A stretch of 64,000 nucleotides of DNA from CAZEGI01 sp964512105 (GCA_964512105.1 CAZEGI010000002.1:62001-126000); one strand, 5' to 3'; shown: positions 17,563 through 26,558, numbered from the stretch's first letter. Notes: generated by a model from the sequence alone, not told the origin. Numbers and translations: made by a program.

Positions 17563-18879
17563 ATGGACTTAGTGGTCAAAAACTGCAGGCTCGTGACCGG
17601 CGAAGGAATAATCGAGACATGCATGGCAGTTGGGAAAGGAAAAATCATAAGATTCTCAAAGAATCCTCCAAAAGCAGCCAAGGTTTTAGATGCAAAAGGA
17701 AATTGCATTCTTCCCGGCCTGATTGACGCGCATGTGCACTTCCGCGAGCCCGGAGCAAGCCAGAAGGAAGACTGGTTTACTGGTTCTTCTGCCGCGGCAG
17801 CAGGCGGTGTAACAACCGTTCTCGACATGCCCAACACAAATCCGCCGACAACAACGCTAAAACTTCTAAAAGAAAAAAGAAAACTTGCGGAAAAATCAGT
17901 CGTTGATTTCGGGTTTCATTTCGGCGCAAGCACCGAAAACAGAAAAGAACTGGAAAAAGTTGCGAGAATCGCATCAGTGAAGTTCTACATGTCCACGACT
18001 ACTGGCAGCCTGCTGTTAAATGACGATGCCCTGATGTGGGACTACTTCAAAATCATCTCAAGACGAAATATTCTCGCAACGGTTCACGCCGAAGACGAGG
18101 ACACCATCCAGCAGTTGACAGACAAATTAAAAAACAAGGGAAGAAACGACCCGCTGGCACATTGCGAATCCCGTTCCGGTGCCTGCGCTCTAAAAGCGGT
18201 TGAGCGCGCCATGTCCATGGCAGAAATCGCAGGCAACAGGCTTCATATCTGCCACGTCAGCACCGCTAAAGAACTATTCTCAATAAAAAACAAAAAGAAC
18301 AAACTCGGACTTACATGCGAAGCAACACCGCACCACCTGTTTCTGACAGAATACGATTTGAAAAAACTCGGAAATTTCGGAAAGATGAATCCGCCTCTGA
18401 GGAAGGATAAAGACAAAACCGCATTGTGGGAAGCCGTCCATGATGAAACCATCGACATAATCGCAACGGACCACGCACCGCACACCAAAGAATCAAAACA
18501 GGGCAGCGTATGGAACGCCCCTGCGGGTGTTCCCGGAGTTGAAACAATGTTGCCTCTTCTCCTGAACGAAGTAAACAAAAAAAATCTTACCTTGCAACAA
18601 ATAACAAAACTCTGTTCGGAAAATCCCGCGCGCATATTCGGGATAAAAAACAAAGGCAAACTCGCTCCCGGCGATGATGCTGATTTTGTTATAGTGGACT
18701 TGAAAAAAGAAAAAAAAGTTGTCAACGACAAACTGTTCACAAAGTGCAAATGGAGTCCGTTCAATGGTCTAAAGCTGAAAGGCTGGCCGATAAAAACCTT
18801 TGTTCGTGGACAATTGGTATTTGATAACGGAAAAGTAAATAAAATTAAAGGCAGAGAGGTGGAATACAAAAATGAATAA
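17563..18879 (+). CDS. pyrC: Dihydroorotase
   Basis: Amidohydrolase closing carbamoyl aspartate to dihydroorotate, 438 residues from the ATG at 17563. Metal-site motifs: DAHVHFREPG (His-x-His), a lysine in VKFYMSTTTG as candidate carbamylated residue, HAEDE, HICHVST and IATDHAPHTKE with the catalytic Asp. This is the class I (allantoinase-like) type. It begins one base after the pyrK stop and overlaps pyrE by eight bases, so pyrDKCE behaves as one operon. An upstream in-frame extension overlaps the pyrK end and is rejected. Confidence 0.95.
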   Translation: MDLVVKNCRLVTGEGIIETCMAVGKGKIIRFSKNPPKAAKVLDAKGNCILPGLIDAHVHFREPGASQKEDWFTGSSAAAAGGVTTVLDMPNTNPPTTTLKLLKEKRKLAEKSVVDFGFHFGASTENRKELEKVARIASVKFYMSTTTGSLLLNDDALMWDYFKIISRRNILATVHAEDEDTIQQLTDKLKNKGRNDPLAHCESRSGACALKAVERAMSMAEIAGNRLHICHVSTAKELFSIKNKKNKLGLTCEATPHHLFLTEYDLKKLGNFGKMNPPLRKDKDKTALWEAVHDETIDIIATDHAPHTKESKQGSVWNAPAGVPGVETMLPLLLNEVNKKNLTLQQITKLCSENPARIFGIKNKGKLAPGDDADFVIVDLKKEKKVVNDKLFTKCKWSPFNGLKLKGWPIKTFVRGQLVFDNGKVNKIKGREVEYKNE

Positions 18880-19483
18880 AATCGCAAAGGCGCTGTGCGA
18901 TGCGGGGGTCCTGAAAACCGGGCTGTTCACCTACGCGTCCGGAAAACGCGGTCCGGTTTACGTTGACATACGAATTCTTCCGTCGTATCCGAAATCCATG
19001 CAGCTCGTGACAGACAAACTTGCGGAAGTCGTGAAGAAAATAAAACCGGATGTTGTCGCGGGTGCGGAAACCGCGGGAATACCGCTGGCCGCCGTCGTGT
19101 CAATAAAGACCAGAATACCGATGGTCTACGTGCGGAAAAAACCGAAGGAACACGGCACCAAGGCACAGATTGAGGGCATTCTCGAAGACGGTAAAAAAAC
19201 GGTACTGATAGACGACATGATGACAGATGGTGGAAGCAAGCTGAACTTCATAAACGGGATAAGGGACGCAAAAGGCGTTGTCGAGGATGCGGTCATAGTT
19301 CTCGACAGGGAGCAGGGCGGTGCCGAAACACTCAGGGGCGTCGGGGTCAGGCTGCATTCGCTGATAACGCTCAAGGAACTGCTCGCCTACATGAAATCAA
19401 AGAAGCTAATTCCGGAAAAGGAGTTCGACAACATAATGCTCTACCTGAAAAATCCGGAAGAATGGGAAAAAACCCAGAAGTGA
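18872..19483 (+). CDS. pyrE: Orotate phosphoribosyltransferase
   Basis: Joins orotate to PRPP to give OMP. The 203-residue product has the PRPP signature VLIDDMMTDGGSK, the flexible-loop KKPKEHGTK, and GRP-like GAETAGIPLAA. Length is normal. It is the last gene of pyrDKCE and meets the opposite-strand PHP-like gene end-to-end with no gap. OMP decarboxylase is encoded just beyond at 20733. Confidence 0.95.
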   Translation: MNKIAKALCDAGVLKTGLFTYASGKRGPVYVDIRILPSYPKSMQLVTDKLAEVVKKIKPDVVAGAETAGIPLAAVVSIKTRIPMVYVRKKPKEHGTKAQIEGILEDGKKTVLIDDMMTDGGSKLNFINGIRDAKGVVEDAVIVLDREQGGAETLRGVGVRLHSLITLKELLAYMKSKKLIPEKEFDNIMLYLKNPEEWEKTQK

Positions 19484-20680
19484 TTACTTTATCAACGGAT
19501 GCTCTTTCTTTCTTTGTCCAATTAAATATTCCCTGCTCATCCTCAGGATTGCCTTGCCCAACGACGGTTCCGGTAGTGAAACTTTAGAATCCCCATGTTC
19601 TATCGCCTGGGCAACCGGCTCCTCGTATGCACGAGTTTTTGCTTCCCCACTTGCATGCAAAACAACCAATCCCAACTCGCGCTGTTCGATGGTATAAGAT
19701 TGGTCCAAAAGCAGGCCGAAGGGTTTTTTTCTAACAGAAACAGTGAAAAAAGTATCCCCCAGATGCTCTTCAGGCAAATGATAGTCGCCGCCGGAAGTGC
19801 GGAACGGCGCATTTTCCCCAAGTAAAGGAACCGCGTCTATCCTCGCGACCATCTCTCTTGCGTCCCGAAGTTTCGCACCAGCCTTTGTTTTTCCAACAGC
19901 CGGAATAACCGCCTTGTCCATTATAACCTTACATGCGGCCTCAACATCCCTGAAAGCACCGCTGAACTCAACCCCGACTCCATATTCATCCATAATCCTT
20001 GCGGTTTCGTCAACCCCTAAATTTTTATCATGCGCTGCCCCGCCTTCGGGACTGTAAGGGTGCGGAAAGAATGCAACGAGTTTCTGGTCCTCTGATACAA
20101 CCCTTGCGATTTCCTCTATACTCTCTGCGCTCCATAACCGTTCATTCCCAAACAAACTTTGCCTGTCCGTTCCCAGAACAACCATCTCCGTGCCCTCAAT
20201 CTTGAATTCCGTTGCAGGTATCAGCTGGAACCCACTGGCCCTCACATCTTCAGGCATGGAACCCTCAACCATATTGTAAATCCATTCCGGCGTTATTTGC
20301 TGTTCCTCACCATTGACCAGAACAGTTCGGTCAATGTACGAGTGCGACAGTATGGCAGCAGCATGAAGGCCCTTTTTTCTTACCCTGCCCCACATTTTTT
20401 TCAGTGCTGCGGTTGTCTTTTTTGAATCGAGAATCAGTTGCCCCTTTGAATTCATACTCGTAACCGGCATGAAGTGCTCGTGCGCTGTTGCCTTTAATTC
20501 TCCCTCACCAACAACCGGTTGCAGCTGTCCGAGCTCCAGGGGCTGGATTTCGCTTATTCTTCTCAGAATCTCTTCGGGACCCATCTTCCTGACCTTGCTT
20601 TCCTCGATGAACTCCCTGAACTGTTTTTCTCGCCGTCCTTTTTCAACAATCTGTCTCAGGTCCTTATCCCAAATCATCAT
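19484..20680 (-). CDS. Putative PHP-domain-like metal-dependent hydrolase
   Basis: The 398-residue product is not a clear member of any family I can name, but its motif order resembles PHP phosphoesterases: TAHEHFMPVTSMNSKG (for the usual DxHxH...S.G), LSHSYID, GFQLIPATEFK (for a GxELIPGxE strand), AFFPHPYS (for AHP), GVEFSG, and SGGDYHLPEEHLG (for GSDAH..E..G). Several metal ligands thus persist in altered form. Start ATG 20680 (or 20677) is chosen because the further upstream frame crosses the pyrF start. It is divergent from pyrF with about 52 nt between starts. Confidence 0.5.
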   Translation of the reverse strand: MMIWDKDLRQIVEKGRREKQFREFIEESKVRKMGPEEILRRISEIQPLELGQLQPVVGEGELKATAHEHFMPVTSMNSKGQLILDSKKTTAALKKMWGRVRKKGLHAAAILSHSYIDRTVLVNGEEQQITPEWIYNMVEGSMPEDVRASGFQLIPATEFKIEGTEMVVLGTDRQSLFGNERLWSAESIEEIARVVSEDQKLVAFFPHPYSPEGGAAHDKNLGVDETARIMDEYGVGVEFSGAFRDVEAACKVIMDKAVIPAVGKTKAGAKLRDAREMVARIDAVPLLGENAPFRTSGGDYHLPEEHLGDTFFTVSVRKKPFGLLLDQSYTIEQRELGLVVLHASGEAKTRAYEEPVAQAIEHGDSKVSLPEPSLGKAILRMSREYLIGQRKKEHPLIK

Positions 20681-20732
20681 TAATATCACGACGTCTGATT
20701 TTATATACTCCCTCACATAGTTTCTAACACAA

Positions 20733-21584
20733 ATGACGTTTGCAGACAAGCTGAAGGAACGGGCAAGGGAAACAAAGAGTATCGTTTGCATGGGTCTTGA
20801 CCCAGTGCTCGATAAAATCCCTCTTGAGCAAAAAAACACAGAAAAGAAAATCATAAAATTCTACGTTGAGATTCTTAATGCAATCGTCAGCGAGGACGTA
20901 TATCCCGCAATCGTGAAGCCGAACATCGCGTTTTACGAGCAGTACGGTTTCGACGGGTTTAGGGCGCTGGAGGCCGTAATAGCGCTGTATCAGGCAAAGA
21001 ACATTCCCGTACTATTGGATGCAAAGCGCGGCGACATCGGCAAAACAAGTGCCGCCTATGCAAAGGCGCTGTTCGAGTTCTGGAACGCGGATGCAGTAAC
21101 CATCGCACCATACATGGGCTCCGATTCGGTCAAGCCCTTCATAGATTACTGCAAGGCCGGTAGGGGCGTTTACATTCTCGTAAGAACCTCAAACCCGGGC
21201 GCTGCGGATATACAGAATCTTGATGTGAAGGGCACTCCGCTTTACATGAAAACGGCCCACCGGGTAATCGAATGGTCAGAAGGCGACTGCGTTGGCGCTG
21301 TTGTTGGTGCGACATCGATGAAGGAACTTACGGATATCTCGGAATTTTTTGTGGATTCCAGAAGGGAAGTCCCACTCCTGATTCCTGGCGTTGGTGCGCA
21401 GGGCGGCTCTGCACATGATGTCGTCAAGGTCTTAAAAGAAACCAAAAATCCACTGCTCCTACACCGCATAAACAGCTCCGCCGGAATAAACTACGCGTAT
21501 GAAAGATACGGCAGCGACGATTACGCGGGCTCGGCCGTAAAGGCGATAAAGGAGCTGAATGAGGAAATCAATCTAAAAATTTAG
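20733..21584 (+). CDS. pyrF: Orotidine 5'-phosphate decarboxylase, type 2
   Basis: The final step of UMP synthesis. The 283-residue length and layout fit the longer type-2 form. The catalytic DxKxxD array is in LLDAKRGDI (Asp96, Lys98, Asp101); MGLDP, KPNIAFYEQYG and LLIPGVGAQGG complete the TIM-barrel active site. It is separate from the pyrDKCE operon. A TATA-like TTTATATAC at about 20699-20707 lies upstream. The stop overlaps the end of the convergent zincin-like gene by four bases. Confidence 0.95.
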   Translation: MTFADKLKERARETKSIVCMGLDPVLDKIPLEQKNTEKKIIKFYVEILNAIVSEDVYPAIVKPNIAFYEQYGFDGFRALEAVIALYQAKNIPVLLDAKRGDIGKTSAAYAKALFEFWNADAVTIAPYMGSDSVKPFIDYCKAGRGVYILVRTSNPGAADIQNLDVKGTPLYMKTAHRVIEWSEGDCVGAVVGATSMKELTDISEFFVDSRREVPLLIPGVGAQGGSAHDVVKVLKETKNPLLLHRINSSAGINYAYERYGSDDYAGSAVKAIKELNEEINLKI

Positions 21585-22870
21585 CGCCGTCTGGCTCTTG
21601 CTTCCTGCATTTTTTCGTGGGCTGCCGTGCGGAAGGCTTCCTCTGCCTCCTCTCTACTGTCGTCGTTGTATAAACACCAGCCCCGCCCTGGATTGCTGCG
21701 TATTCTGTCTGCCAGTGGGTCCGGAAGCTGTCCTAATATCGCTTCACGCTTTGCTGTAATCTCCGGTTTTTGATAATCCACAGGCATGTTTAAGGGTATT
21801 GCAGTCAGGTAAAGACGGCGGTAGTGTGCTGCAAGCAATCCCTCAACAGCCTCGTCGTTGACATACGGTGCAGTAAGTTGTCCCAGGGGCCTATCTTGGA
21901 TTATGGCCATAAATACCCTCACATCGATGGATTCAGCATCCGTAAGGGCCTTGACTATTCCTCCTGTTCCATATCCTAGACCCTTCTTCAAACCTACGAG
22001 AAACTCAAAGAAGCCACCACCGAAAGTATCATCAACTCTTCTTTCCAAAGCTTCTGTTTCACCATGAAGGTGGGCGCGTATCAGCATTCCTGTCGGAATG
22101 CCTTTTTTCCCAAGCCAATTAATCAGTTTGACTTCATACTCATAATCTCTGAGTGTGGACTCTGGTTCATACGCGGCATCGTATCTCCTCGCGAGAAATT
22201 CAACCAAACCCTCCTCAAGAATCCCATGGCTGTATCCATATTCTGAACCTGACCGGCCAATACCTTTCCTAATCAACTTTCCGTCATCGTCTCTGACCTC
22301 GTAACCCATCAGGTGCAGGCCTTCGTGTATGTGCGCCTTTCTTACATTTTCGGGTTGTCTGTTCTCATCATCCCACTCGTCGCTTACTGTGATTAGGGCT
22401 ACAGCTACTGTGGGTAAACAGTCACCTCGATGCATATAACCCATTTTCGAGAGTGGTCTACCCTGCGCCAGAAAATCCTCTATCGAAGCCAACATAAAGT
22501 GCCAGTAACCGTATGACAACTTGAATCTGCTAGCATCTGGTGCAGGAACTCCATATTCGCTCGCAATAAATCTTGTCGCCTCATAACCGTCGGCCATTGC
22601 CATGCTGTATCTTGGTACAAGCTCCTGTAGTTTTTTTTCTTCAGCTATGTACGCTTCCGTTATTCCTGCTATCATATCCTCATTTGTAATATCATCCGGA
22701 GAACCAGGAATTTTACAACGGCTCTCATATATAATCGCAAGATCTCTCCTGTTTGCTTCATCCTCAAGAGCCCTTTCCAAAACAGAGCGAACCCTAGAGG
22801 GTCCAATGTCCATCAAGTGCGGTTCTGCAAAGGTTCTGGTTTTCTTGGCGGATTTAACCATCTCTACCAT
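21581..22870 (-). CDS. Uncharacterised protein with zincin-like HEGLH motif
   Basis: A 429-residue protein I do not recognise. HIHEGLH (His182, Glu183, His186) matches the zinc-binding HExxH motif, and GILEEGLVEFLA (about residues 216-227) supplies a downstream glutamate in the GxxEGLxEF context seen in gluzincin-type peptidases. There is no signal peptide and no clear membrane segment, so it appears cytosolic. The C-terminus is charged. A peptidase role is inferred from the motif only. The base composition (few A-runs) looks somewhat different from neighbouring pyr and arg genes. Confidence 0.55.
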   Translation of the reverse strand: MVEMVKSAKKTRTFAEPHLMDIGPSRVRSVLERALEDEANRRDLAIIYESRCKIPGSPDDITNEDMIAGITEAYIAEEKKLQELVPRYSMAMADGYEATRFIASEYGVPAPDASRFKLSYGYWHFMLASIEDFLAQGRPLSKMGYMHRGDCLPTVAVALITVSDEWDDENRQPENVRKAHIHEGLHLMGYEVRDDDGKLIRKGIGRSGSEYGYSHGILEEGLVEFLARRYDAAYEPESTLRDYEYEVKLINWLGKKGIPTGMLIRAHLHGETEALERRVDDTFGGGFFEFLVGLKKGLGYGTGGIVKALTDAESIDVRVFMAIIQDRPLGQLTAPYVNDEAVEGLLAAHYRRLYLTAIPLNMPVDYQKPEITAKREAILGQLPDPLADRIRSNPGRGWCLYNDDSREEAEEAFRTAAHEKMQEARARRR

Positions 22871-22937
22871 ATTGCTTTACTATACGCAAAATTTTATTAT
22901 AAACGCTACTTTTATTTTATCTAAACCATAACTTACT

Positions 22938-24404
22938 GTGAAAGCCTGGGGCGGAAGATTCAAAAAAGACCTTAGCGCGGGAGCTCTTAAATACACTGCG
23001 TCATCTTCCAGCGATGAGCTTATGATTCTTGACGACCTGTGGGGTTCTGAAACGCACGCGATAATGCTCGCCAAATCGGGAATAATCTCCCTCGACGAGT
23101 GTAAAAAAATTCTACACGGTCTGGAAAAAATAAAAAAGAATTACGCTTCCGGAAAATACAGGCCATCGCCGGAGTTCGAAGACATACACATGAACATCGA
23201 GGCGGAACTTTCAAAACACATCGGCGAAACCGCAGGAAAATTGCATACTGCGAGAAGCAGGAACGACCAGGTGCTCGTGGATACGAAACTTCATCTGCGT
23301 GAGGAATTGTTGCAGTTGGCAGCATTAATCCTGCAACTCCAGAAAACCGTGCTCAGTCTTGCCGAGAGGAATCTTGACACCGTGATGCCCGGCTATACGC
23401 ACACCCAGCGGGCACAGCCGATAACCTGTGCATTCTGGCTCACATCGTATGCGAGTGCGCTGTCGCGTGATGTTGAACGTGTTTTAAACGCATACAAAAA
23501 TGTCAACACAAACCCGCTCGGTGCCTGCGCCCTTGCAGGAACATCGTTTCCGATAAACAGAAAAATCACAACAAAACTTCTGGGGTTTGATTCGACACAC
23601 GAGCATGCGTTGGACGTTGTGAGTTCGCGCGATTTTGTTGTCGAATCAATCTCCGTAGTTTCAATACTCATGTCAAACCTTTCGCGACTTGCGGAAGAAC
23701 TTGTTTTGTGGAGCACATCGGAGTTCGGATTCGTTGAAATTGACGACAAATACGCGACCGGCAGTTCGATAATGCCCCAGAAAAAAAATCCTGACATCGC
23801 CGAACTTTTACGTTCCAGAACCGGCGTGGTTTTCGGCTCGCTGATAAGCATGCTGACGATACTGAAAGGTTTGCCATCTGGTTACAGCCGCGATTTGCAA
23901 GAGGACAAGCCCTTATTGTGGAACTCTCTGGAAATAGCAAAATCCTCCCTGAAAATTTTTAACGAAGTCATGAAAACAATAAAGGTAAACCAAAAAAGGA
24001 TGCTGGAGTTAAGTGGTAAAAACTTTTCAACCTCAACTGAGTTAGCAAATTACCTTGTCAGGAAAAAAGGCCTCACGTTCAGGGAATCGCACAAAATCGT
24101 AGGAAAACTTGTCGAAATGCTGATAAGGAAAAAGAAGGATCTTTCGGACACAAAAGAAGTCATCAAAATTCTTAAAAGCATGGGTATTTCGATGAACGAG
24201 AAAGAACTCGAAAAAATTTTGAGTCCTGCATCTGCGGTTGCGTCATACAAAAGCACGGGTGGAACTTCACCGGTTGAAGTGAAGCGGATGATAAATGCAT
24301 TCAAAAAAGAAATCTCCGCAAAGGAAAAAACCATAGCAGATAAAAACAGAAAAATCGGGAATGCGAAAAAACTGACGGAGAAAACGATCAGAGAGATATG
24401 TTAA
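22938..24404 (+). CDS. argH: Argininosuccinate lyase
   Basis: Cleaves argininosuccinate to arginine and fumarate. The 488-residue product has the superfamily signature GSSIMPQKKNPD, the HTARSRNDQV substrate loop and GYTHTQRAQP with the catalytic His-Thr pair. The start appears to be GTG at 22938, giving the normal N-terminus KAWGGRFKK. A long basic C-terminal tail (after about residue 460) is unusual. The argG partner is 2.2 kb downstream; fumarate released here would be a substrate of the fumarase at the window's right end. Confidence 0.96.
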   Translation: MKAWGGRFKKDLSAGALKYTASSSSDELMILDDLWGSETHAIMLAKSGIISLDECKKILHGLEKIKKNYASGKYRPSPEFEDIHMNIEAELSKHIGETAGKLHTARSRNDQVLVDTKLHLREELLQLAALILQLQKTVLSLAERNLDTVMPGYTHTQRAQPITCAFWLTSYASALSRDVERVLNAYKNVNTNPLGACALAGTSFPINRKITTKLLGFDSTHEHALDVVSSRDFVVESISVVSILMSNLSRLAEELVLWSTSEFGFVEIDDKYATGSSIMPQKKNPDIAELLRSRTGVVFGSLISMLTILKGLPSGYSRDLQEDKPLLWNSLEIAKSSLKIFNEVMKTIKVNQKRMLELSGKNFSTSTELANYLVRKKGLTFRESHKIVGKLVEMLIRKKKDLSDTKEVIKILKSMGISMNEKELEKILSPASAVASYKSTGGTSPVEVKRMINAFKKEISAKEKTIADKNRKIGNAKKLTEKTIREIC

Positions 24405-24410
24405 AGAAGA

Positions 24411-24680
24411 TCACCTCTTATAAGCATCATCGTGATGCTCAAAAGCAATAAAAACAACTGTCTTTTTTGATTCATCCACCTCAAATCTGAGGACAAAACT
24501 TTTTGCGATGTGGACTCTGCGTTCTCCTGCAAGATCGTGGCGTAACGGCTTATAGTGCTGCGGATTTTGAACAATCTCGTTCATCTCGTTTTCAAGAGCT
24601 TTTTTCAAAACAGGATTTTTTCTGCACGATTTGTTGATGCTTTCTAAACAAGAAGGTTTGATATCTATGGTGTAACTCAT
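24411..24680 (-). CDS. RelE/ParE-type toxin
   Basis: An 89-residue protein from the ATG at 24680 with the RelE fold pattern: MSYTIDIKPSCLESI, a long helix KNPVLKKALENEMNEI, then NPQHYKPLRHDLAGERRVHI and FVLRFEVDESKKTVVFIAFEHHDDAY. The closing HHDDAY is typical for archaeal RelE relatives, which cut mRNA on the ribosome. One base separates it from the upstream antitoxin gene. It is the third gene of a small module inserted between argH and pyrI. Confidence 0.85.
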   Translation of the reverse strand: MSYTIDIKPSCLESINKSCRKNPVLKKALENEMNEIVQNPQHYKPLRHDLAGERRVHIAKSFVLRFEVDESKKTVVFIAFEHHDDAYKR

Positions 24681-24681
24681 C

Positions 24682-24969
24682 TTATTTAAAGATATCTGAA
24701 ATGGATTTAACCCTGATCGACTTTTCCTTTTTTGCAGCTTCAACCTTCCTAATAAATTCCTCCTTCAAAGGCAGTTCATCCACAGGATGCCAGTCTATTT
24801 TTTCGCAGAATTTCCAGTCCCTGTCAGAAAGTTCGCCGGTTTTTACGTATCTCTCGAATATCGCTTTTTTCAGGGCCTCCTCTCTTGCTACCTCGCTCCA
24901 GTTCACCCACATAAGATCCCTTAACCGGTTTTTGAATCCCTCTGTCACAGAAATAGTCAGCGAAACCAT
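24682..24969 (-). CDS. Antitoxin of the RelE module (95 aa)
   Basis: The N-terminus VSLTISVTEGFKNRLRDL followed by VNWSEVAREE looks like a ribbon-helix-helix DNA-binding domain, and the charged C-terminal half (residues 45-95) would wrap the toxin. It lies immediately upstream of the toxin. Its first 45 residues resemble the shorter protein encoded just upstream (both have a TxSVxE-type strand, then V-N-W-S-E and an alternating KK/E helix), suggesting tandem duplication. Confidence 0.75.
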   Translation of the reverse strand: MVSLTISVTEGFKNRLRDLMWVNWSEVAREEALKKAIFERYVKTGELSDRDWKFCEKIDWHPVDELPLKEEFIRKVEAAKKEKSIRVKSISDIFK

Positions 24970-24970
24970 T

Positions 24971-25126
24971 TTATATCTTTCCGCTATTTACAAGTTCCTC
25001 AAACTTCTCCAATTGTTTTACCCTGACCTCAAATCTTTTTTTTATGTATTCTGACCAGTTGACTTCTGGATATTCATCCATTCGTTTCTTCAACTCCTCC
25101 GGAATTGAAACCGTAAAGGTTGCCAT
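24971..25126 (-). CDS. Small ribbon-helix-helix antitoxin-like protein (51 aa)
   Basis: This ORF is short and easily missed. From the ATG at 25126 it reads MATFTVSIPEELKKRMDEY, then PEVNWSEYIKKRFEVR and a charged helix ending NSGKI. The pattern (beta strand, IPEELKKRM helix, W-S-E-Y-I helix) is that of VapB/CopG-type DNA-binding antitoxins. It ends one base before the next antitoxin ATG. A perfect palindrome that could be its operator lies 19-34 nt upstream. It has no long toxin-binding tail, so it may act mainly as the module's repressor. Confidence 0.75.
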   Translation of the reverse strand: MATFTVSIPEELKKRMDEYPEVNWSEYIKKRFEVRVKQLEKFEELVNSGKI

Positions 25127-25144
25127 TTTGTTTAATCACAAAAT

Positions 25145-25160
25145 TTAGTATATATACTAA
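25145..25160. promoter_or_regulatory. Perfect palindrome overlapping the toxin-antitoxin promoter
   Basis: TTAGTATATATACTAA is a perfect 16-bp palindrome placed 19-34 nt upstream of the first antitoxin ATG, where the TATA box should be; its centre TATATATA probably is that box. A ribbon-helix-helix antitoxin binding here would occlude TBP, giving autoregulation. Confidence 0.65.
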
Positions 25161-25186
25161 TATTCGTTAGCATATATAAATCAAAA

Positions 25187-25633
25187 TCAACCAACAATCC
25201 TCTCGCAATATTTGCACTTCATGACCAGCGGCTCCTTTTGCCTTACCATAAAAACAGATTCCGTCGGCTCGCGCTCCTTGTTGGTTATGCACTTCGGGTT
25301 CGGACACTTTATTATGCCGACAATCTCGTCCGGAAGTGCGACGCGGTCCTTCTTCACGACCTTGCAGTCCCGTATCCTGTTTATTGTGGCGCGCGGCGCG
25401 ACGATTGCAATCTGGTTTATCTCCTTCTGGTCGATGTCACGGTTTTCGACCTTGACGATATCCTTCAGGTGCATGGACTTCGAGGGAACGTTCATCGCTA
25501 AGGTCACGGTGTCCGGAAAGTTCTCGCTTATGCCTAAAATCCGCAGGACTTCAAGCGCTTTACCGCTTTTTATGTGGTCTATCACGATTCCGTTTTTTAT
25601 CAGTTTTATCCTGCTTACATCCTTTTTCTTCAT
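25187..25633 (-). CDS. pyrI: Aspartate carbamoyltransferase regulatory subunit
   Basis: The 148-residue chain binds CTP/ATP and, through a zinc site, the catalytic trimer. The N-terminal allosteric domain has IKNGIVIDHIKSGKA; the C-terminal zinc domain has CPNPKC and CKYC (C-x4-C, CxxC). It follows pyrB after one base, so allosteric control of pyrimidine synthesis is expected. Confidence 0.96.
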   Translation of the reverse strand: MKKKDVSRIKLIKNGIVIDHIKSGKALEVLRILGISENFPDTVTLAMNVPSKSMHLKDIVKVENRDIDQKEINQIAIVAPRATINRIRDCKVVKKDRVALPDEIVGIIKCPNPKCITNKEREPTESVFMVRQKEPLVMKCKYCERIVG

Positions 25634-25634
25634 T

Positions 25635-26558
25635 TTAGAAATCCACTCCAGAGACCAGGCAGATCAAAGCCATCCTCACGGGAATTCCATTCTGCGCCTG
25701 CTCGAAGTAGCGGGCGTGCTTCGTTGAATCCAATCGGTGCGATATTTCGGTAACCCTCGGCAGGGGGTGCATTATTATCGCGTCTTTTTTCAGGTCCGGA
25801 AGTATCTTTTCATCGAGGACGTACGCGCCCTTGACCTTTTCGTACTCCTGCGGGTCAGGGAACCTCTCCTGCTGGATCCTTGTCACGTACACCACATCCA
25901 TCCTGTCAAGTTTCAGGCGTTTTGTCTCCTCAAAATGAATCCTCCCCTTTCTTAATCCAGAGGTGATGTAATCCGGCATCCTCAGTTCTTCTGGTGAGAT
26001 AAAGCGCAACCTTACCTTATAATTTTCCAGAGCGTTTGCGAGCGAGTGCACAGTTCTGCCGTACTTCAAATCCCCAACCATCGCGATGTTCAGGCCGTCT
26101 ATTTTTTTGAACTCCTTCTGGATGGTGTACAAATCCAGGAGCGTTTGCGTCGGATGCTGATTTGCCCCGTCGCCACCGTTTATCAGCGGCTTGTCAACGT
26201 GTTCTGCAGCGAGCCTTGCCGAGCCCTCAGTGGAGTTTCTCATCACTATGAGGTCGGAATAACTTGCGGCCATCCGCAGCGTGTCTATTATCGTTTCACC
26301 TTTCTTCACGGAGGTGTCGGTTTCGCCGCTGAAGCCTATGACATTCCCCCCAAGTCGGAGCATCGCTGCCTCGAACGACAGCCGCGTGCGTGTTGATGGT
26401 TCAAAAAACAAGGACGCAAGAATTTTGTTTCTCATCAGGTTGTAAGTCCTGCCTTTCTTCAGAAGGGACTCCATGACAGCAGATTTTTTAAGAATGAAGT
26501 CTATCTCCTCTCTTGAAAAGTCTTTTATGGAGATGATGTGTTTTTTAGTCCACTTCAT
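25635..26558 (-). CDS. pyrB: Aspartate carbamoyltransferase catalytic subunit
   Basis: Condenses carbamoyl phosphate with aspartate. Carbamoyl-phosphate motif FEPSTRTRLSFE (Ser55-Arg59), the GGDGANQHPTQTLLDLYT active-site segment and MHPLPRVTEI are all present in this 307-residue chain. Divergent from argG, sharing about 49 nt of promoter DNA, which places two carbamoyl-phosphate-consuming pathways back to back. Confidence 0.97.
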   Translation of the reverse strand: MKWTKKHIISIKDFSREEIDFILKKSAVMESLLKKGRTYNLMRNKILASLFFEPSTRTRLSFEAAMLRLGGNVIGFSGETDTSVKKGETIIDTLRMAASYSDLIVMRNSTEGSARLAAEHVDKPLINGGDGANQHPTQTLLDLYTIQKEFKKIDGLNIAMVGDLKYGRTVHSLANALENYKVRLRFISPEELRMPDYITSGLRKGRIHFEETKRLKLDRMDVVYVTRIQQERFPDPQEYEKVKGAYVLDEKILPDLKKDAIIMHPLPRVTEISHRLDSTKHARYFEQAQNGIPVRMALICLVSGVDF

